Below are positions 6,771 through 15,149 of a stretch of DNA of 37,658 nt, piece after piece. The first letter of the stretch is position 1; each line of letters opens with the position of its first letter. A program made the translations under genes and the position numbers. Source of the stretch: Roseofilum capinflatum BLCC-M114. Lineage in GTDB: Bacteria; Cyanobacteriota; Cyanobacteriia; Cyanobacteriales; Desertifilaceae. The notes beneath the pieces are model-generated. The model worked only from the letters and a program-made list of their open reading frames with translations, did not search any database and was not told the origin of the DNA. Location of the stretch: assembly GCF_030068505.1 (NCBI RefSeq), contig NZ_JAQOSO010000042.1:1-37658 (forward strand). The letters run 5' to 3'.

Positions 6771-7757
6771 GTGAAAAGTGAGAATCAATCCATGATACAG
6801 CGCGTGTATCATGACGCAGATCTGAATAAACATTACAGCCATGCTCTCAAAGGGCAAGAGGTTAATGCTTCTAATGGTGTGATTACGGCTGTTTCTACAG
6901 CTTCAAAAATGGGGCATACCATGCTATTTACAGAGCGGTTGAAAGATGGTGTACCCGAAAGCCATAAAATTGAATTAACAGTGGCTGGAAAATCTGGCGG
7001 TTTGTCGGGTTCTACTGATACATCTTCTACGGGAACTGTAAGTAGTTCTAGTGGGGTAGGATATAAAGGAATTAAGATTACCAATAAGCCAGCTTCAGAC
7101 GATAGTTTAGCTCGGATTCGCTCTAGTCCAGTAAGACGAAGCTGGGTAACGACTCCAGACAACATTGAGAATGCTCAAACTAAAGCGGATGAAGTGGCTG
7201 CCAATAAAGCAAAATATAGCTATACCCTATTAGGAACTTCTCTTTTTCTTAAAAAAGCAATTAACTGTGCCCGCTTTGGGGAAGTGATACTGAAAGCGGC
7301 CGGAATTGATGAAGCTTCAGCCGGGACGGTGATTAAAAAGCCGGTTACTTTGGCTTCTGGAGATGATGTAGGCTATACACAAGATCCGGCATATATACAA
7401 AATGAGGAGCGTAAGAGACAAGAAGCTGAACAAAGAAGACAGCAAGCTGAATTAAATAAGGCCAGGTATGCTGCTTTGCCTAAAGTTCTTAAAGGGACAA
7501 CTTTTACGGATGGTAAAACGATTATGGGATCGTCTACAAAGGAGGGGCCGTTAACGACTCAATATACATTCCGAAGCGTCCCCGATGGAGGTACGTCAGC
7601 GATGAATGATAATGAAATTGAATTAACACCCTTTAAAATCTTGGTTTTGGCTGATTCTGGTGTGGCTCAAATTGAGCGACGAGACAATAGAGGAAAAGTT
7701 TACGTTAGTTTAGATACTTTATTTAATTTAGATACTCAGCAGGTGATTACCGATTAG
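6771..7757 (+). CDS. Putative permuted papain-like cysteine peptidase, candidate eCIS effector domain
   Basis: This is a 328-residue ORF with a nominal GTG start (next ATG at 6792). Neither start has a Shine-Dalgarno sequence. An MGHTMLFTE strand with His49 is followed about 115 residues later by INCARFGEVILKAAGI with Cys166 near the start of a helix. That His-before-Cys order, with N-C at the head of a helix, is what one expects of circularly permuted papain-like enzymes (LRAT/YiiX-like). The family call is by pattern only. A Ser/Thr/Gly linker lies at about 73-97, a charged coiled-coil (NEERKRQEAEQRRQQAELNK) at about 201-220, and an unrecognised C-terminal beta-rich part follows. The early SMIQRV resembles the QR linkers of the DUF4157 protein just upstream, consistent with the two being one polypeptide divided by the A9 run. 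The effector role is inferred from position. Confidence 0.6.
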   Translation: MKSENQSMIQRVYHDADLNKHYSHALKGQEVNASNGVITAVSTASKMGHTMLFTERLKDGVPESHKIELTVAGKSGGLSGSTDTSSTGTVSSSSGVGYKGIKITNKPASDDSLARIRSSPVRRSWVTTPDNIENAQTKADEVAANKAKYSYTLLGTSLFLKKAINCARFGEVILKAAGIDEASAGTVIKKPVTLASGDDVGYTQDPAYIQNEERKRQEAEQRRQQAELNKARYAALPKVLKGTTFTDGKTIMGSSTKEGPLTTQYTFRSVPDGGTSAMNDNEIELTPFKILVLADSGVAQIERRDNRGKVYVSLDTLFNLDTQQVITD

Positions 7758-7888
7758 TGGAGTTTAGTAGGGGGTAGGGTGGGCAGGAGAATAAGCGATA
7801 GAATTCAACTTCGACACCTTTTGTCCTTGCCCACTCTACGATCTGGCGCTAATAATCATTCTGATCGGGGATGTGAAATTGATTTTTT

Positions 7889-7907
7889 TACAGCGCTTTG
7901 CGCTGTA
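7889..7907. repeat. Palindromic repeat, core AGCGC-N3-GCGCT, copy 1
   Basis: TACAGCGC-TTT-GCGCTGTA is a perfect 8-bp stem with a three-base loop. Three related copies lie at 36509-36525, 36643-36661 and 37567-37583. The spacer 7758-7992, which contains it, shows no gene. Confidence 0.75.
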
Positions 7908-7964
7908 TTACAACTGATTTATCGGACTTGATATAACTGATTATTCGGACTTTAGATCAGACCC

Positions 7965-7985
7965 ATTTTTAATTTTTAATTTTTA
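7965..7985. repeat. Heptad repeat (ATTTTTA x3) downstream of mgtE
   Basis: Three units of ATTTTTA followed by ATTGA end just before the mgtE stop codon. The array is an inverted copy of the one upstream of the mgtE start (9385-9415), so mgtE is bracketed by the pair. Confidence 0.7.
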
Positions 7986-7992
7986 ATTGATC

Positions 7993-9381
7993 TTAAAGTC
8001 CCAGCAACAGTTTCGCTGTATTCAAGTAAATCAGAATCCCCAGAATATCCACCACCGTAGTAATAAAAGGGGCCGACATTAGAGCTGGATCGAAGCCCAT
8101 TTTGTGGAAAATAAAGGGTAGGGCTGCTCCTGTCGTTGCTGCGATCGCCGTAATCGCAAAGAGACTTAACCCCACAGTCACGGCAATTTCTCCTGTTTGG
8201 ATAAACAGCAGCACCAAAACAATCACTAAAATGCCTAAAATCAGTCCCAGCATCCCCCCTGCCATCAGTTCGCGCAAGACAATCCCCAGGGGCTGTTTTC
8301 CCCGTAATTCGTCGGTACTCAAGCCTCGAATCACCACGGTAGAGGACTGAGCGCCCACATTTCCCCCAGCATCAATTAACAGGGGAGTGAAAAAAGCCAG
8401 AGCCACAACTTCATCTAACACTTCTTCATAGGTTTGCATGATTAAGACCGTCATGGCATTGGTAATCAGCAAAATAATTAGCCAGGGAACCCGGCTTTTA
8501 GTCACGGAAACCAAGCCTTTTTGGAAATAGTTATCGCCATCATCGGTAACTGCTCCCATCGCATAAATATCTTCCGTCGCTTCCTGTTGAATAATATCCA
8601 GCACATCATCAACTGTAACCACACCCAGTAATTGGCGATCGCTGTCCACAATAGCCAAAGCAATTAAGTCATAGCGCTGGATCAGTTGGGCAACTTCTTC
8701 TTGGTCTGTATTCGTTTGGGCATAGATAATATCACGGGTCATAACCTCTGTTAACGGACTGTCTGGAGAAGCTAAAATTAAGTCTTTCAGAGAACAAATA
8801 CCCATCAACTTTTGAGCCGTATCGGTAATATAAATATAGTAAGCTAGTTCTGATTGATGGGCTAATGTACGGATCTGTTCTTGCGCTTCCAGAGCGGTCA
8901 AGTTCTCAGGGATAGCAATATATTCTGGAGTCATAATGCGACCGGCTGTATTCGCATCATAGCCCAACAATTGAGAAGTCACTTGTCGCTCTTGGGAACT
9001 CAATTGATTGAGAATTTGGCGAACGAGCTGAGGGGGGAGTTCGTCAAACAAGTGAGCGCGGTCATCCGGAGACATAGCATCGACAATATCAATGGTCTCC
9101 TGGTCGGTAAACGCTTGAATTAGAGACTGTTGTACGGGAAAACTGAGATACTCATAAACCGCGATCGCCTCCTGCTTCTTCAGCAAGCGAAAGGCGATCG
9201 CCTGTAAAGACTCTGGCAACCCTTCGATAGCCTCCGCAATATCGACCGGTTGCACCGGAACCAATAAGGTTTTCGCTCCTTCATAGTTTTTCTGTTCCAG
9301 GAGTAACTTCAGTTGCTCTTGTACCAGTTGCCGCAATTCGCTGCGGGAGGCCATCTCCACCGATCCAGAATAAGTCGTCAT
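7993..9381 (-). CDS. mgtE: Magnesium transporter MgtE
   Basis: This 462-residue protein has the full MgtE layout. A cytoplasmic superhelical N domain (about 15-140) carries LLVPVQPVDIAEAI and SPDDRAHLFDELP. Two CBS domains follow (about 145-265; MTPEYIAIPENLTALEAQ and VMTRDIIYAQTNTDQEEV). The membrane domain spans about 290-462, with the conserved pore signature DAGGNVGAQSS. MgtE forms a homodimeric Mg2+ channel in the inner membrane that is gated by cytosolic Mg2+ through the N and CBS domains. The length matches the family. The start codon directly follows an A/T heptad repeat, with no Shine-Dalgarno sequence visible. No riboswitch is recognised in the leader. Confidence 0.95.
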   Translation of the reverse strand: MTTYSGSVEMASRSELRQLVQEQLKLLLEQKNYEGAKTLLVPVQPVDIAEAIEGLPESLQAIAFRLLKKQEAIAVYEYLSFPVQQSLIQAFTDQETIDIVDAMSPDDRAHLFDELPPQLVRQILNQLSSQERQVTSQLLGYDANTAGRIMTPEYIAIPENLTALEAQEQIRTLAHQSELAYYIYITDTAQKLMGICSLKDLILASPDSPLTEVMTRDIIYAQTNTDQEEVAQLIQRYDLIALAIVDSDRQLLGVVTVDDVLDIIQQEATEDIYAMGAVTDDGDNYFQKGLVSVTKSRVPWLIILLITNAMTVLIMQTYEEVLDEVVALAFFTPLLIDAGGNVGAQSSTVVIRGLSTDELRGKQPLGIVLRELMAGGMLGLILGILVIVLVLLFIQTGEIAVTVGLSLFAITAIAATTGAALPFIFHKMGFDPALMSAPFITTVVDILGILIYLNTAKLLLGL

Positions 9382-9384
9382 TTC

Positions 9385-9415
9385 AATTAAAAATTAAAAA
9401 TTAGAAATTAAAAAT
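9385..9415. repeat. Heptad repeat (AATTAAA x4, one variant) upstream of mgtE
   Basis: Four AATTAAA-type units, the third reading AATTAGA, start three bases from the mgtE ATG and fill the ribosome binding region. They form an inverted repeat with 7965-7985. Confidence 0.7.
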
Positions 9416-9537
9416 TTGGGTTTCCCCATTGAATTGAAGCGTATTATAGGGGAGAATAGTTAGCGATCGCGTTAAATCTTGGTTAACCTTACAATTTCTT
9501 GGTGTCCTCTGTCCTCTCTCCATACCCTCACCAAAAC

Positions 9538-9571
9538 AAAGGTTGGATCAAAATACTTCAACCCAACCTTT
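9538..9571 (-). terminator. Rho-independent terminator of rplU-rpmA
   Basis: AAAGGTTGG at 9538-9546 pairs with CCAACCTTT at 9563-9571. On the minus strand the stem is followed by a T-rich TTTGTTTT tract. It lies 25 bases after the rpmA stop. Confidence 0.8.
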
Positions 9572-9595
9572 ATCATTTCAGTGAGATGAATTAAC

Positions 9596-9862
9596 CTAAG
9601 AAGTCGCTTGGGCAGGATAAACACTGATTTTTTTCCGATATCTACCATTGCGCTCAAAGGTAACGATACCGTCAGTCAGAGCAAACAGGGTGTAATCCCG
9701 GCCCACACCCACATTTTTACCGGCGTGGAAGGTGGTTCCTCTTTGACGGACGAGAATATTACCCGCGAGGACATTTTCGCCACCAAAGCGTTTCACACCC
9801 AAGCGCTGGGCGTTCGAGTCACGACCGTTGCGTGTACTTCCAGTTCCTTTCTTATGTGCCAT
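9596..9862 (-). CDS. rpmA: 50S ribosomal protein L27
   Basis: This 88-residue protein matches L27 over its full length: [19 protein letters not shown] at the start, then [18 protein letters not shown] and [16 protein letters not shown]. The N-terminus is already the mature AHKK form, with no Firmicute-type cleavable extension. L27 sits near the peptidyl transferase centre. It follows rplU by 51 bases on the same strand, the usual L21-L27 operon. Confidence 0.98.
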   Translation of the reverse strand: MAHKKGTGSTRNGRDSNAQRLGVKRFGGENVLAGNILVRQRGTTFHAGKNVGVGRDYTLFALTDGIVTFERNGRYRKKISVYPAQATS

Positions 9863-9913
9863 AGGACTTTTGAGATCGATTATCTATTATCTAATGTACA
9901 AAGCTTAACGCAA

Positions 9914-10282
9914 TTAAGCCTCAGAGGATGCTTCAGCAGGTGCTGGGGTTGAGGCTAACACTTCTCCATTGACATTAATGGAATTAATCATCAACCGGGT
10001 GCGTTCTTGGCGGTGTCCGCGTTTTTTGCGCGTTTTCTTTTTCGGTTGCATTTTATAGACTAAAACCTTGCGATCGCGGAAATGACGCATTACCGTTCCT
10101 TCCACCGTCGCGCCACTGACCAGAGGCTGACCCACATGCATATCATCGCCATGCTGGATATACAACACTTGGTCAATAGAAACCGTTTGTTCCGGTTCCA
10201 CTGCCAACAGTTCAATGTCATAAAAGCGACCGGGTTCAACTCTCAGTTGTTTACCACCCGTTTCAATAATTGCGTAACTCAT
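9914..10282 (-). CDS. rplU: 50S ribosomal protein L21
   Basis: This 122-residue L21 starts [18 protein letters not shown] and contains the conserved [23 protein letters not shown]-binding block. A short Ala/Glu-rich C-terminal tail (about 108-122) is typical of cyanobacterial L21. It binds 23S rRNA domain I together with L20. It is the first gene of the rplU-rpmA operon, with a 5' leader that shows a foldable region (10311-10353). Confidence 0.97.
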   Translation of the reverse strand: MSYAIIETGGKQLRVEPGRFYDIELLAVEPEQTVSIDQVLYIQHGDDMHVGQPLVSGATVEGTVMRHFRDRKVLVYKMQPKKKTRKKRGHRQERTRLMINSINVNGEVLASTPAPAEASSEA

Positions 10283-10310
10283 GGGATATTGGTTCCTTGG
10301 GGTTGCCGTA

Positions 10311-10353
10311 CAGGTAGCTGGTCATAGCCAGCATTTAGGGATGCTTTTACCTG
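10311..10353 (-). promoter_or_regulatory. Foldable leader upstream of rplU (three-way-junction-like)
   Basis: The outer stem CAGGTA (10311-10316) pairs with TACCTG (10348-10353). Two inner hairpins are possible: GCTGG/CCAGC (10317-10321 with 10328-10332) and GCAT/ATGC (10331-10334 with 10341-10344). The last two share two bases, so they compete slightly. The position 29-71 bases before the rplU start suggests a ribosomal-protein leader. No known family is recognised. Confidence 0.35.
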
Positions 10354-10419
10354 ATCCGAGCAGGGATTAAGCAGACAATCTATCATTGTTGCAGATAAAT
10401 AACTTTTTTGTCAACTGAC

Positions 10420-10433
10420 ATAACAATTGTTAT
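10420..10433. promoter_or_regulatory. 14-bp perfect palindrome between divergent genes
   Basis: ATAACAATTGTTAT is a perfect palindrome followed by eight T residues. It lies in the AT-rich spacer between rplU (leftward) and the hydrolase gene (rightward). It could be an operator for a dimeric regulator. The T run also makes it terminator-like on the plus strand, but no gene upstream needs one. Confidence 0.35.
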
Positions 10434-10524
10434 TTTTTTTGGGCTTATATATCATTTAATCTTATGGTAAAAAGGGATTAATCTTATGTAATATCAAATT
10501 AAACTTAATATTTTAAAATTTAGA

Positions 10525-10540
10525 AGATACTGAAGTATCT
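10525..10540. promoter_or_regulatory. Inverted repeat upstream of the hydrolase gene
   Basis: AGATACT-GA-AGTATCT gives 7-bp arms and a two-base centre, about 90 bases before the hydrolase start codon. It is a possible regulator binding site. The surrounding sequence is very AT-rich. Confidence 0.3.
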
Positions 10541-10631
10541 TTAAAATTTATTAAAAATATGGCAGTATTCTGATTTTCTAGTGTAGAAACAATAGTGTAA
10601 ACAAACATCAAACAAAACCGTCTCAAGACTT

Positions 10632-11600
10632 ATGGCAAGTGATTTTTACATCCCCAAAACGATATCCGCAGAAGCTCAATCTGTATTAAACAGTTTTACT
10701 TTTGCGAATCGTGATGTATTAGATTTTCCAGAGCCAGATGATTTAGAAGGCTGGAAGAAAATTCAGCAAATGAGAATTGATGCCTTTGGCCCTGTCAATG
10801 AAAAGGTAAAAAAAGAGTACCAACCCACAATAGAAGAAAAAGAATTAGGAGGAATACCGGTTCTTGATATAAAACCGAAAGGCTGGAAAGACAACGGCAA
10901 ACTGTTAGTTTACACTCATGGTGGTGGATATACTCAGCATAATGTTCATACCACTTTACCCTTTAGCGTCTGTGTTGCAGACAAAACGGGATTAAATGTA
11001 ATTGCGATTGACTATACTTTGGCTCCTTTGGCTAAACACGACCAGATGTCCGATCAAGTGGTGGCAGTGTTCAAAGCCCTACTAGAACAAGGACGTAAAC
11101 TGGAAAATATTGCCCTCTACGGTGACTCAGCCGGTGGAGGACTAGCATCAGGCAGTGTTTTAAAAATGCGAGACCAAGGTGTGGGAATGCCTGCGGCTTT
11201 GGTTCTTTGGTCTCCTTGGGCAGATATCGACCAAAATTGTGGGGATAGTTACTTTGCCTTGAGAGACATCGATCCCTTGTTAAGCTATGAAAATGAATTG
11301 GGTAAATCTGCCCTTGCCTGTGCCGATCCCAAAGATTGGAAAAATCCCTATGTTTGCTCAGTCTATGGAGACTTTAGCAAAGGATATCCTCCCACATTTA
11401 TTCAAGTGGGTACAAAGGAAATTTTCTTAAGTTGCTCAATTCGTCTCTATCATGCATTAAATAATGCGGGTCAAACGGTGAAATTAGAACTGTTTGATGG
11501 CATGTGGCATGTATTCCAAGGACTAAATTACGATATTCCAGAATCAGAGACGGCTCGCGAAAATATGGCGAAATTCTTAAAGGAATATTTGAAGTATTAG
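10632..11600 (+). CDS. Alpha/beta hydrolase of the hormone-sensitive lipase (HSL) family
   Basis: This 322-residue protein carries the HSL signature. HGGG at residues 96-99 is the oxyanion hole, and GDSAGG has the nucleophile Ser166. GTKEIFL near 260-266 supplies a probable acidic residue (Glu263), and GMWHVFQ has the catalytic His293. Enzymes of this family hydrolyse short to medium acyl esters. There is no signal peptide, so it is probably cytoplasmic. A 10-residue stretch before the core (about 35-70) is likely part of the lid. The gene stands alone, divergent from rplU, with an AT-rich promoter region holding two palindromes. The substrate cannot be told from sequence. Confidence 0.85.
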   Translation: MASDFYIPKTISAEAQSVLNSFTFANRDVLDFPEPDDLEGWKKIQQMRIDAFGPVNEKVKKEYQPTIEEKELGGIPVLDIKPKGWKDNGKLLVYTHGGGYTQHNVHTTLPFSVCVADKTGLNVIAIDYTLAPLAKHDQMSDQVVAVFKALLEQGRKLENIALYGDSAGGGLASGSVLKMRDQGVGMPAALVLWSPWADIDQNCGDSYFALRDIDPLLSYENELGKSALACADPKDWKNPYVCSVYGDFSKGYPPTFIQVGTKEIFLSCSIRLYHALNNAGQTVKLELFDGMWHVFQGLNYDIPESETARENMAKFLKEYLKY

Positions 11601-11615
11601 TAGACTGCTCCATGG

Positions 11616-11678
11616 AGGCGATAGGGGTGGCGATCGCCTGTCCGCCAGAGGGCCGGAACGGGAGGTCTAGCCCTATCG
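11616..11678. repeat. Overlapping alternative inverted repeats after the hydrolase gene
   Basis: AGGCGAT (11616-11622) can pair with ATCGCCT (11633-11639). CGATAGGG (11619-11626) can pair with CCCTATCG (11671-11678). The first arms overlap, so only one stem can form at a time. It may act as a terminator region for the hydrolase or be a decayed dispersed repeat. The rest of 11601-11823 shows no gene. Confidence 0.4.
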
Positions 11679-11747
11679 ACCCCATCAGAGTCCCCGATAC
11701 CAAGGGATTCTGAAAATATGTTAAAATTTGATAAGTAAACACTCACC

Positions 11748-11789
11748 ACTTGGTAGGCTCAAACCCAGTCCCTGGGGAGAATACCAAGT
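11748..11789 (+). terminator. Hairpin upstream of gyrA (terminator or leader structure)
   Basis: ACTTGGTA (11748-11755) pairs with TACCAAGT (11782-11789), and an inner CCCAGTCCCTGGG can form a second small stem. TTTTGTG follows the outer stem. It lies 44 bases before the gyrA start, so it could end hydrolase transcription or belong to the gyrA leader. Confidence 0.5.
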
Positions 11790-11832
11790 TTTGTGATTTC
11801 TGAATTATTTTCTGGATGGAGCTTTGCCCCGT

Positions 11833-14448
11833 ATGAGTACCCCCTTAGATCGGATTGTGCCCACGGACTTAAGAAATGAGATGTCCCGGTCATACCTAGA
11901 ATACGCCATGAGCGTGATTGTAGGTCGAGCGCTTCCTGATGCCAGGGATGGACTCAAACCAGTTCACCGCCGCATTTTATATGCTATGCACGAGTTGGGC
12001 TTAACCCCCGATCGCCCCTTCCGTAAATGCGCCCGTGTCGTCGGGGAAGTCCTCGGTAAATATCACCCCCATGGCGATACCGCCGTTTATGATGCCCTCG
12101 TGCGGATGGCCCAAGACTTCTCCATGCGATCGCCCCTGATCAACGGCCATGGCAACTTCGGCTCCGTAGACAACGATCCTCCAGCAGCCATGCGGTACAC
12201 CGAATGTCGCTTGCAGGCGATCGCCACCGAAGCCATGCTGCAAGACATCGAAGCCGAAACCGTAGACTTTCTCGACAACTTCGACGGCTCCCAACAGGAA
12301 CCCATTGTTCTCCCTGCCAGGGTTCCCCAACTACTCCTCAACGGTTCGGCTGGTATTGCCGTGGGAATGGCCACCAATATCCCCCCCCATAACCTGGGAG
12401 AACTGATCGATGGTCTAGTCGCCCTCATTGAAAATCCGGATCTAACCGATACCGCGCTCATGCAGTATATTCCCGGCCCCGACTTCCCCACCGGTGGCAA
12501 AATCTTGGGAACCTCCGGCATCCAAGAAGCCTATACCCTGGGGCGCGGCTCGATTACCATGCGCGGCATCGCCGACATTGAAACCATCGAACACAGGGGA
12601 AGACCCTCGCGGGATGCCATTATTGTTACTCAACTGCCCTACCAGGTGAATAAGGCTGCCCTAATTGAGCGGATTGCCGAACTCGTCAATGATAAACGCA
12701 TCGAAGGGATTGCCGATATTCGCGATGAGAGCGATCGCGACGGAATGCGGATTGTCGTCGAACTCCGGCGGGATGCCTATCCTAGAGTCGTTCTCAACAA
12801 CCTCTACAAACAAACCCCCCTACAAACCAACTTTGGGGCCAATATGCTGGCCCTAGTCAACCAAGACCCCCAACTGCTTTCGCTCAAACACTTCCTCAGC
12901 GTCTTCCTCGAATTCCGCGTCGAAACCATCACCCGCCGCACCCAATACGAACTCCGCAAAGCAGAAGAGCGAGACCATCTCTTGCAAGGCTTGCTGATTG
13001 CCATGCAATACCTCGATGAAATTATCCAACTCATTCGTCACGCTGCCGATACCCCCAGTGCCAAAACCGAGCTGATCGAAGACTATTCCCTCTCCGAACT
13101 GCAAGCGGATGCCATTTTGCAAATGCAACTGCGGCGACTCACCGCTCTAGAAGCAGAAAAAATCCGTCAAGAACATGAAGACCTGCAACTTCGCATTGCC
13201 GACCTAAAAGACATTCTCGCCAACCGGAACCGCATCCTAGAGATGATTAAGGCAGAATGTGCAGACCTGAAACAAAAATTTGCCACCCCTCGCCGCACCC
13301 AAATCGAAAGAGCAGAAGGGGATCTCGTCGATATGGACTTGATCGCCAATGAAAAAGCGGTGATCTTAATTACGGAACAGGGCTATATTAAACGGATGCC
13401 CGTCGATACCTTTGATGCCCAAAGTCGGGCAACACGGGGTAAGTCCGGCGCAAAAATCAAAGAAGATGATGGCATTGACCATTTCTTAACTTGTTGCGAT
13501 CATGATAGTTTGCTGTTTTTTAGCGATCGCGGGGTCGTCTATCGTCTCCTGGCCTATCAGATTCCCAGTGGTTCCCGCAATGCAAAAGGCACACCGCTCG
13601 TTCAAATGTTGCCCATCCCCATGGATGAGAAAATTACCTCCATCATCCCGGTATCCGAATTTAGCGACCATGAATACTTGGTCATGCTCACCCAAAATGG
13701 CTATATTAAACGCACGACCCTTGATGCCTTTAGTAATATTCGCACCAATGGATTAATCGCCATTTCTTTAGGAGAAGGGGATCAGTTGCGTTGGGTCAGA
13801 CGAGCAACGGAAGAAGATAGCATTATTATTGCTTCTGGCCAGGGCAAAGCCATTCATTTCCGAACCAATACCCAGCAGTTGCGTCCCCTCGGTCGTACAG
13901 CGCGGGGAGTGCGAGCCATGAAACTGGTGGATGGCGATCGCCTAATTAGCATGGATATTCTACCCGGTCAGGTTCTCAATGAGCTAATGGTCGATCAGAC
14001 CGAAGAAGAAGAGACCAACGAGCAACCAGAAACCGAAGACATAGATACCACTCCCCTGGGCCCCTGGGCTTTAGTCGTCACCACCAGAGGCTATGGAAAA
14101 CGAGTTCCCGTGAACCAATTCCGACTGCAAAATCGCTCCGGAAAAGGCATTATTGCCACCAAATTCAAATCCCATAAAGCCAACGACGAGTTAGCCGCCC
14201 TACGCATCGTTCACCCCGACGACGAGTTAATGATGGTCACCTCCCGTGGCATCATTATTCGCCAGTCCACTAACGCCATTTCCGTACAATCCCGTGGTGC
14301 AACCGGAGTCTTGGTGCAGCGCTTAGATAAGGATGATTCGATTGTTGCCGTTGCCCTGGTTCCCACCCACGCAGAAGAAACGACAGAGGGAGAGCAAGAG
14401 GTAGAGTTAACCCCTGAACTCGACTCCCCCCAACCCTTATCGGAATAA
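11833..14448 (+). CDS. gyrA: DNA gyrase subunit A (type IIA topoisomerase A subunit)
   Basis: The protein has 871 residues from the ATG at 11833, chosen over the in-frame TTG at 11824 because GGAG sits about 13 bases before the ATG and only four before the TTG. The breakage-reunion domain is complete. It has [12 protein letters not shown], the quinolone-region helix [17 protein letters not shown] (residues 78-94), and the catalytic Tyr122 in [10 protein letters not shown] coiled-coil tower follows, then the C-terminal DNA-wrapping beta-pinwheel with repeated [14 protein letters not shown] blades and an acidic tail. The wrapping domain has [12 protein letters not shown] where E. coli GyrA has its QRRGGKG box. 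Cyanobacteria can carry two A-type subunits, so a ParC-like role is not excluded. The subunit introduces negative supercoils together with GyrB. rsmD follows after 37 bases, probably in one transcript. Confidence 0.93.
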   Translation: MSTPLDRIVPTDLRNEMSRSYLEYAMSVIVGRALPDARDGLKPVHRRILYAMHELGLTPDRPFRKCARVVGEVLGKYHPHGDTAVYDALVRMAQDFSMRSPLINGHGNFGSVDNDPPAAMRYTECRLQAIATEAMLQDIEAETVDFLDNFDGSQQEPIVLPARVPQLLLNGSAGIAVGMATNIPPHNLGELIDGLVALIENPDLTDTALMQYIPGPDFPTGGKILGTSGIQEAYTLGRGSITMRGIADIETIEHRGRPSRDAIIVTQLPYQVNKAALIERIAELVNDKRIEGIADIRDESDRDGMRIVVELRRDAYPRVVLNNLYKQTPLQTNFGANMLALVNQDPQLLSLKHFLSVFLEFRVETITRRTQYELRKAEERDHLLQGLLIAMQYLDEIIQLIRHAADTPSAKTELIEDYSLSELQADAILQMQLRRLTALEAEKIRQEHEDLQLRIADLKDILANRNRILEMIKAECADLKQKFATPRRTQIERAEGDLVDMDLIANEKAVILITEQGYIKRMPVDTFDAQSRATRGKSGAKIKEDDGIDHFLTCCDHDSLLFFSDRGVVYRLLAYQIPSGSRNAKGTPLVQMLPIPMDEKITSIIPVSEFSDHEYLVMLTQNGYIKRTTLDAFSNIRTNGLIAISLGEGDQLRWVRRATEEDSIIIASGQGKAIHFRTNTQQLRPLGRTARGVRAMKLVDGDRLISMDILPGQVLNELMVDQTEEEETNEQPETEDIDTTPLGPWALVVTTRGYGKRVPVNQFRLQNRSGKGIIATKFKSHKANDELAALRIVHPDDELMMVTSRGIIIRQSTNAISVQSRGATGVLVQRLDKDDSIVAVALVPTHAEETTEGEQEVELTPELDSPQPLSE

Positions 14449-14485
14449 TCTCCAGTTTCAATCATGGTGATTAAATCTTGGTGAT

Positions 14486-15019
14486 ATGCGTATTTATGGC
14501 AATCGTGTGATTAAAACCCTTTCCGGTTCTCTGACTCGCCCAACTGCTGGGCGAGTGCGAGAAGCGGTATTTAATATTTGGCAAGGTTCGATTGAGGGCT
14601 GTCGCTGGTTAGATTTGTGTGCAGGCAGTGGCTCCATGGGAGCGGAAGCCTTGTGTCGGGGGGCAAGTTGGGTGGTGGGTATTGAACAGTCAGGTCGAGC
14701 TTGTGGGATAATTCGCCAAAATTGGCAACAGATGGCATCGGCGGATCGATTTCGGGTTTGGTCTGGGGATGTGGTGAAGCGGTTACAGCGCTTAGAGGGC
14801 GATCGCTTCGATCGCATTTATTTCGATCCACCCTATCAGAGTTCATTATATCAGCCGGTGTTAGAGGCGATCGCCGATCTTCATCTGCTCTCAGATACCG
14901 GAGAACTCGCGGTTGAGCATTCCCCCCAACTCCCTCCTCCAGGTGAGCTAGATGGCTTAGAAATTCTTCGCCAAAAGGTTTACGGGAATAGTGCTGTGAC
15001 CTTTTATCAAGTTAATTGA
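14486..15019 (+). CDS. rsmD: 16S rRNA (guanine966-N2)-methyltransferase RsmD
   Basis: This 177-residue class I methyltransferase has the RsmD order of motifs. It starts with the N-terminal MRIYGNRVIKTLSG and RPTAGRVREAVFNIW. Motif I is LDLCAGSGSMGAEAL (about 42-56), and the catalytic DPPY is in RIYFDPPYQS (about 112-117). RsmD methylates N2 of G966 in 16S rRNA during 30S assembly, using S-adenosylmethionine. A GGTGAT precedes the ATG. It follows gyrA closely on the same strand and is followed by a strong hairpin terminator. Confidence 0.93.
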   Translation: MRIYGNRVIKTLSGSLTRPTAGRVREAVFNIWQGSIEGCRWLDLCAGSGSMGAEALCRGASWVVGIEQSGRACGIIRQNWQQMASADRFRVWSGDVVKRLQRLEGDRFDRIYFDPPYQSSLYQPVLEAIADLHLLSDTGELAVEHSPQLPPPGELDGLEILRQKVYGNSAVTFYQVN

Positions 15020-15070
15020 GTTAATCCTGCCTGTTCAGCAGTCAAAACAGAGTAAATAGGACATAATGTT

Positions 15071-15100
15071 AATGAGGGGCGTGACCCCTCATTCTTGTTT
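15071..15100 (+). terminator. Rho-independent terminator of gyrA-rsmD
   Basis: AATGAGGGG (15071-15079) pairs with CCCCTCATT (15085-15093), a 9-bp stem with a five-base loop, followed by CTTGTTT. It lies 52 bases after the rsmD stop. Confidence 0.8.
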
Positions 15101-15149
15101 CTGCGGAATATAAGGTATTCTAGATAACATTTTTTCAGGACGGAGAGTT

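Noticed and set aside
11909-12105. Thr83 in the GyrA quinolone region, where E. coli has Ser
   Set aside because: Thr is a normal residue at this site in many species; nothing indicates acquired resistance.
15020-15149. Possible small RNA between rsmD and the following gene
   Set aside because: Only a normal terminator hairpin and a promoter-sized gap are seen; no conserved RNA motif recognised.
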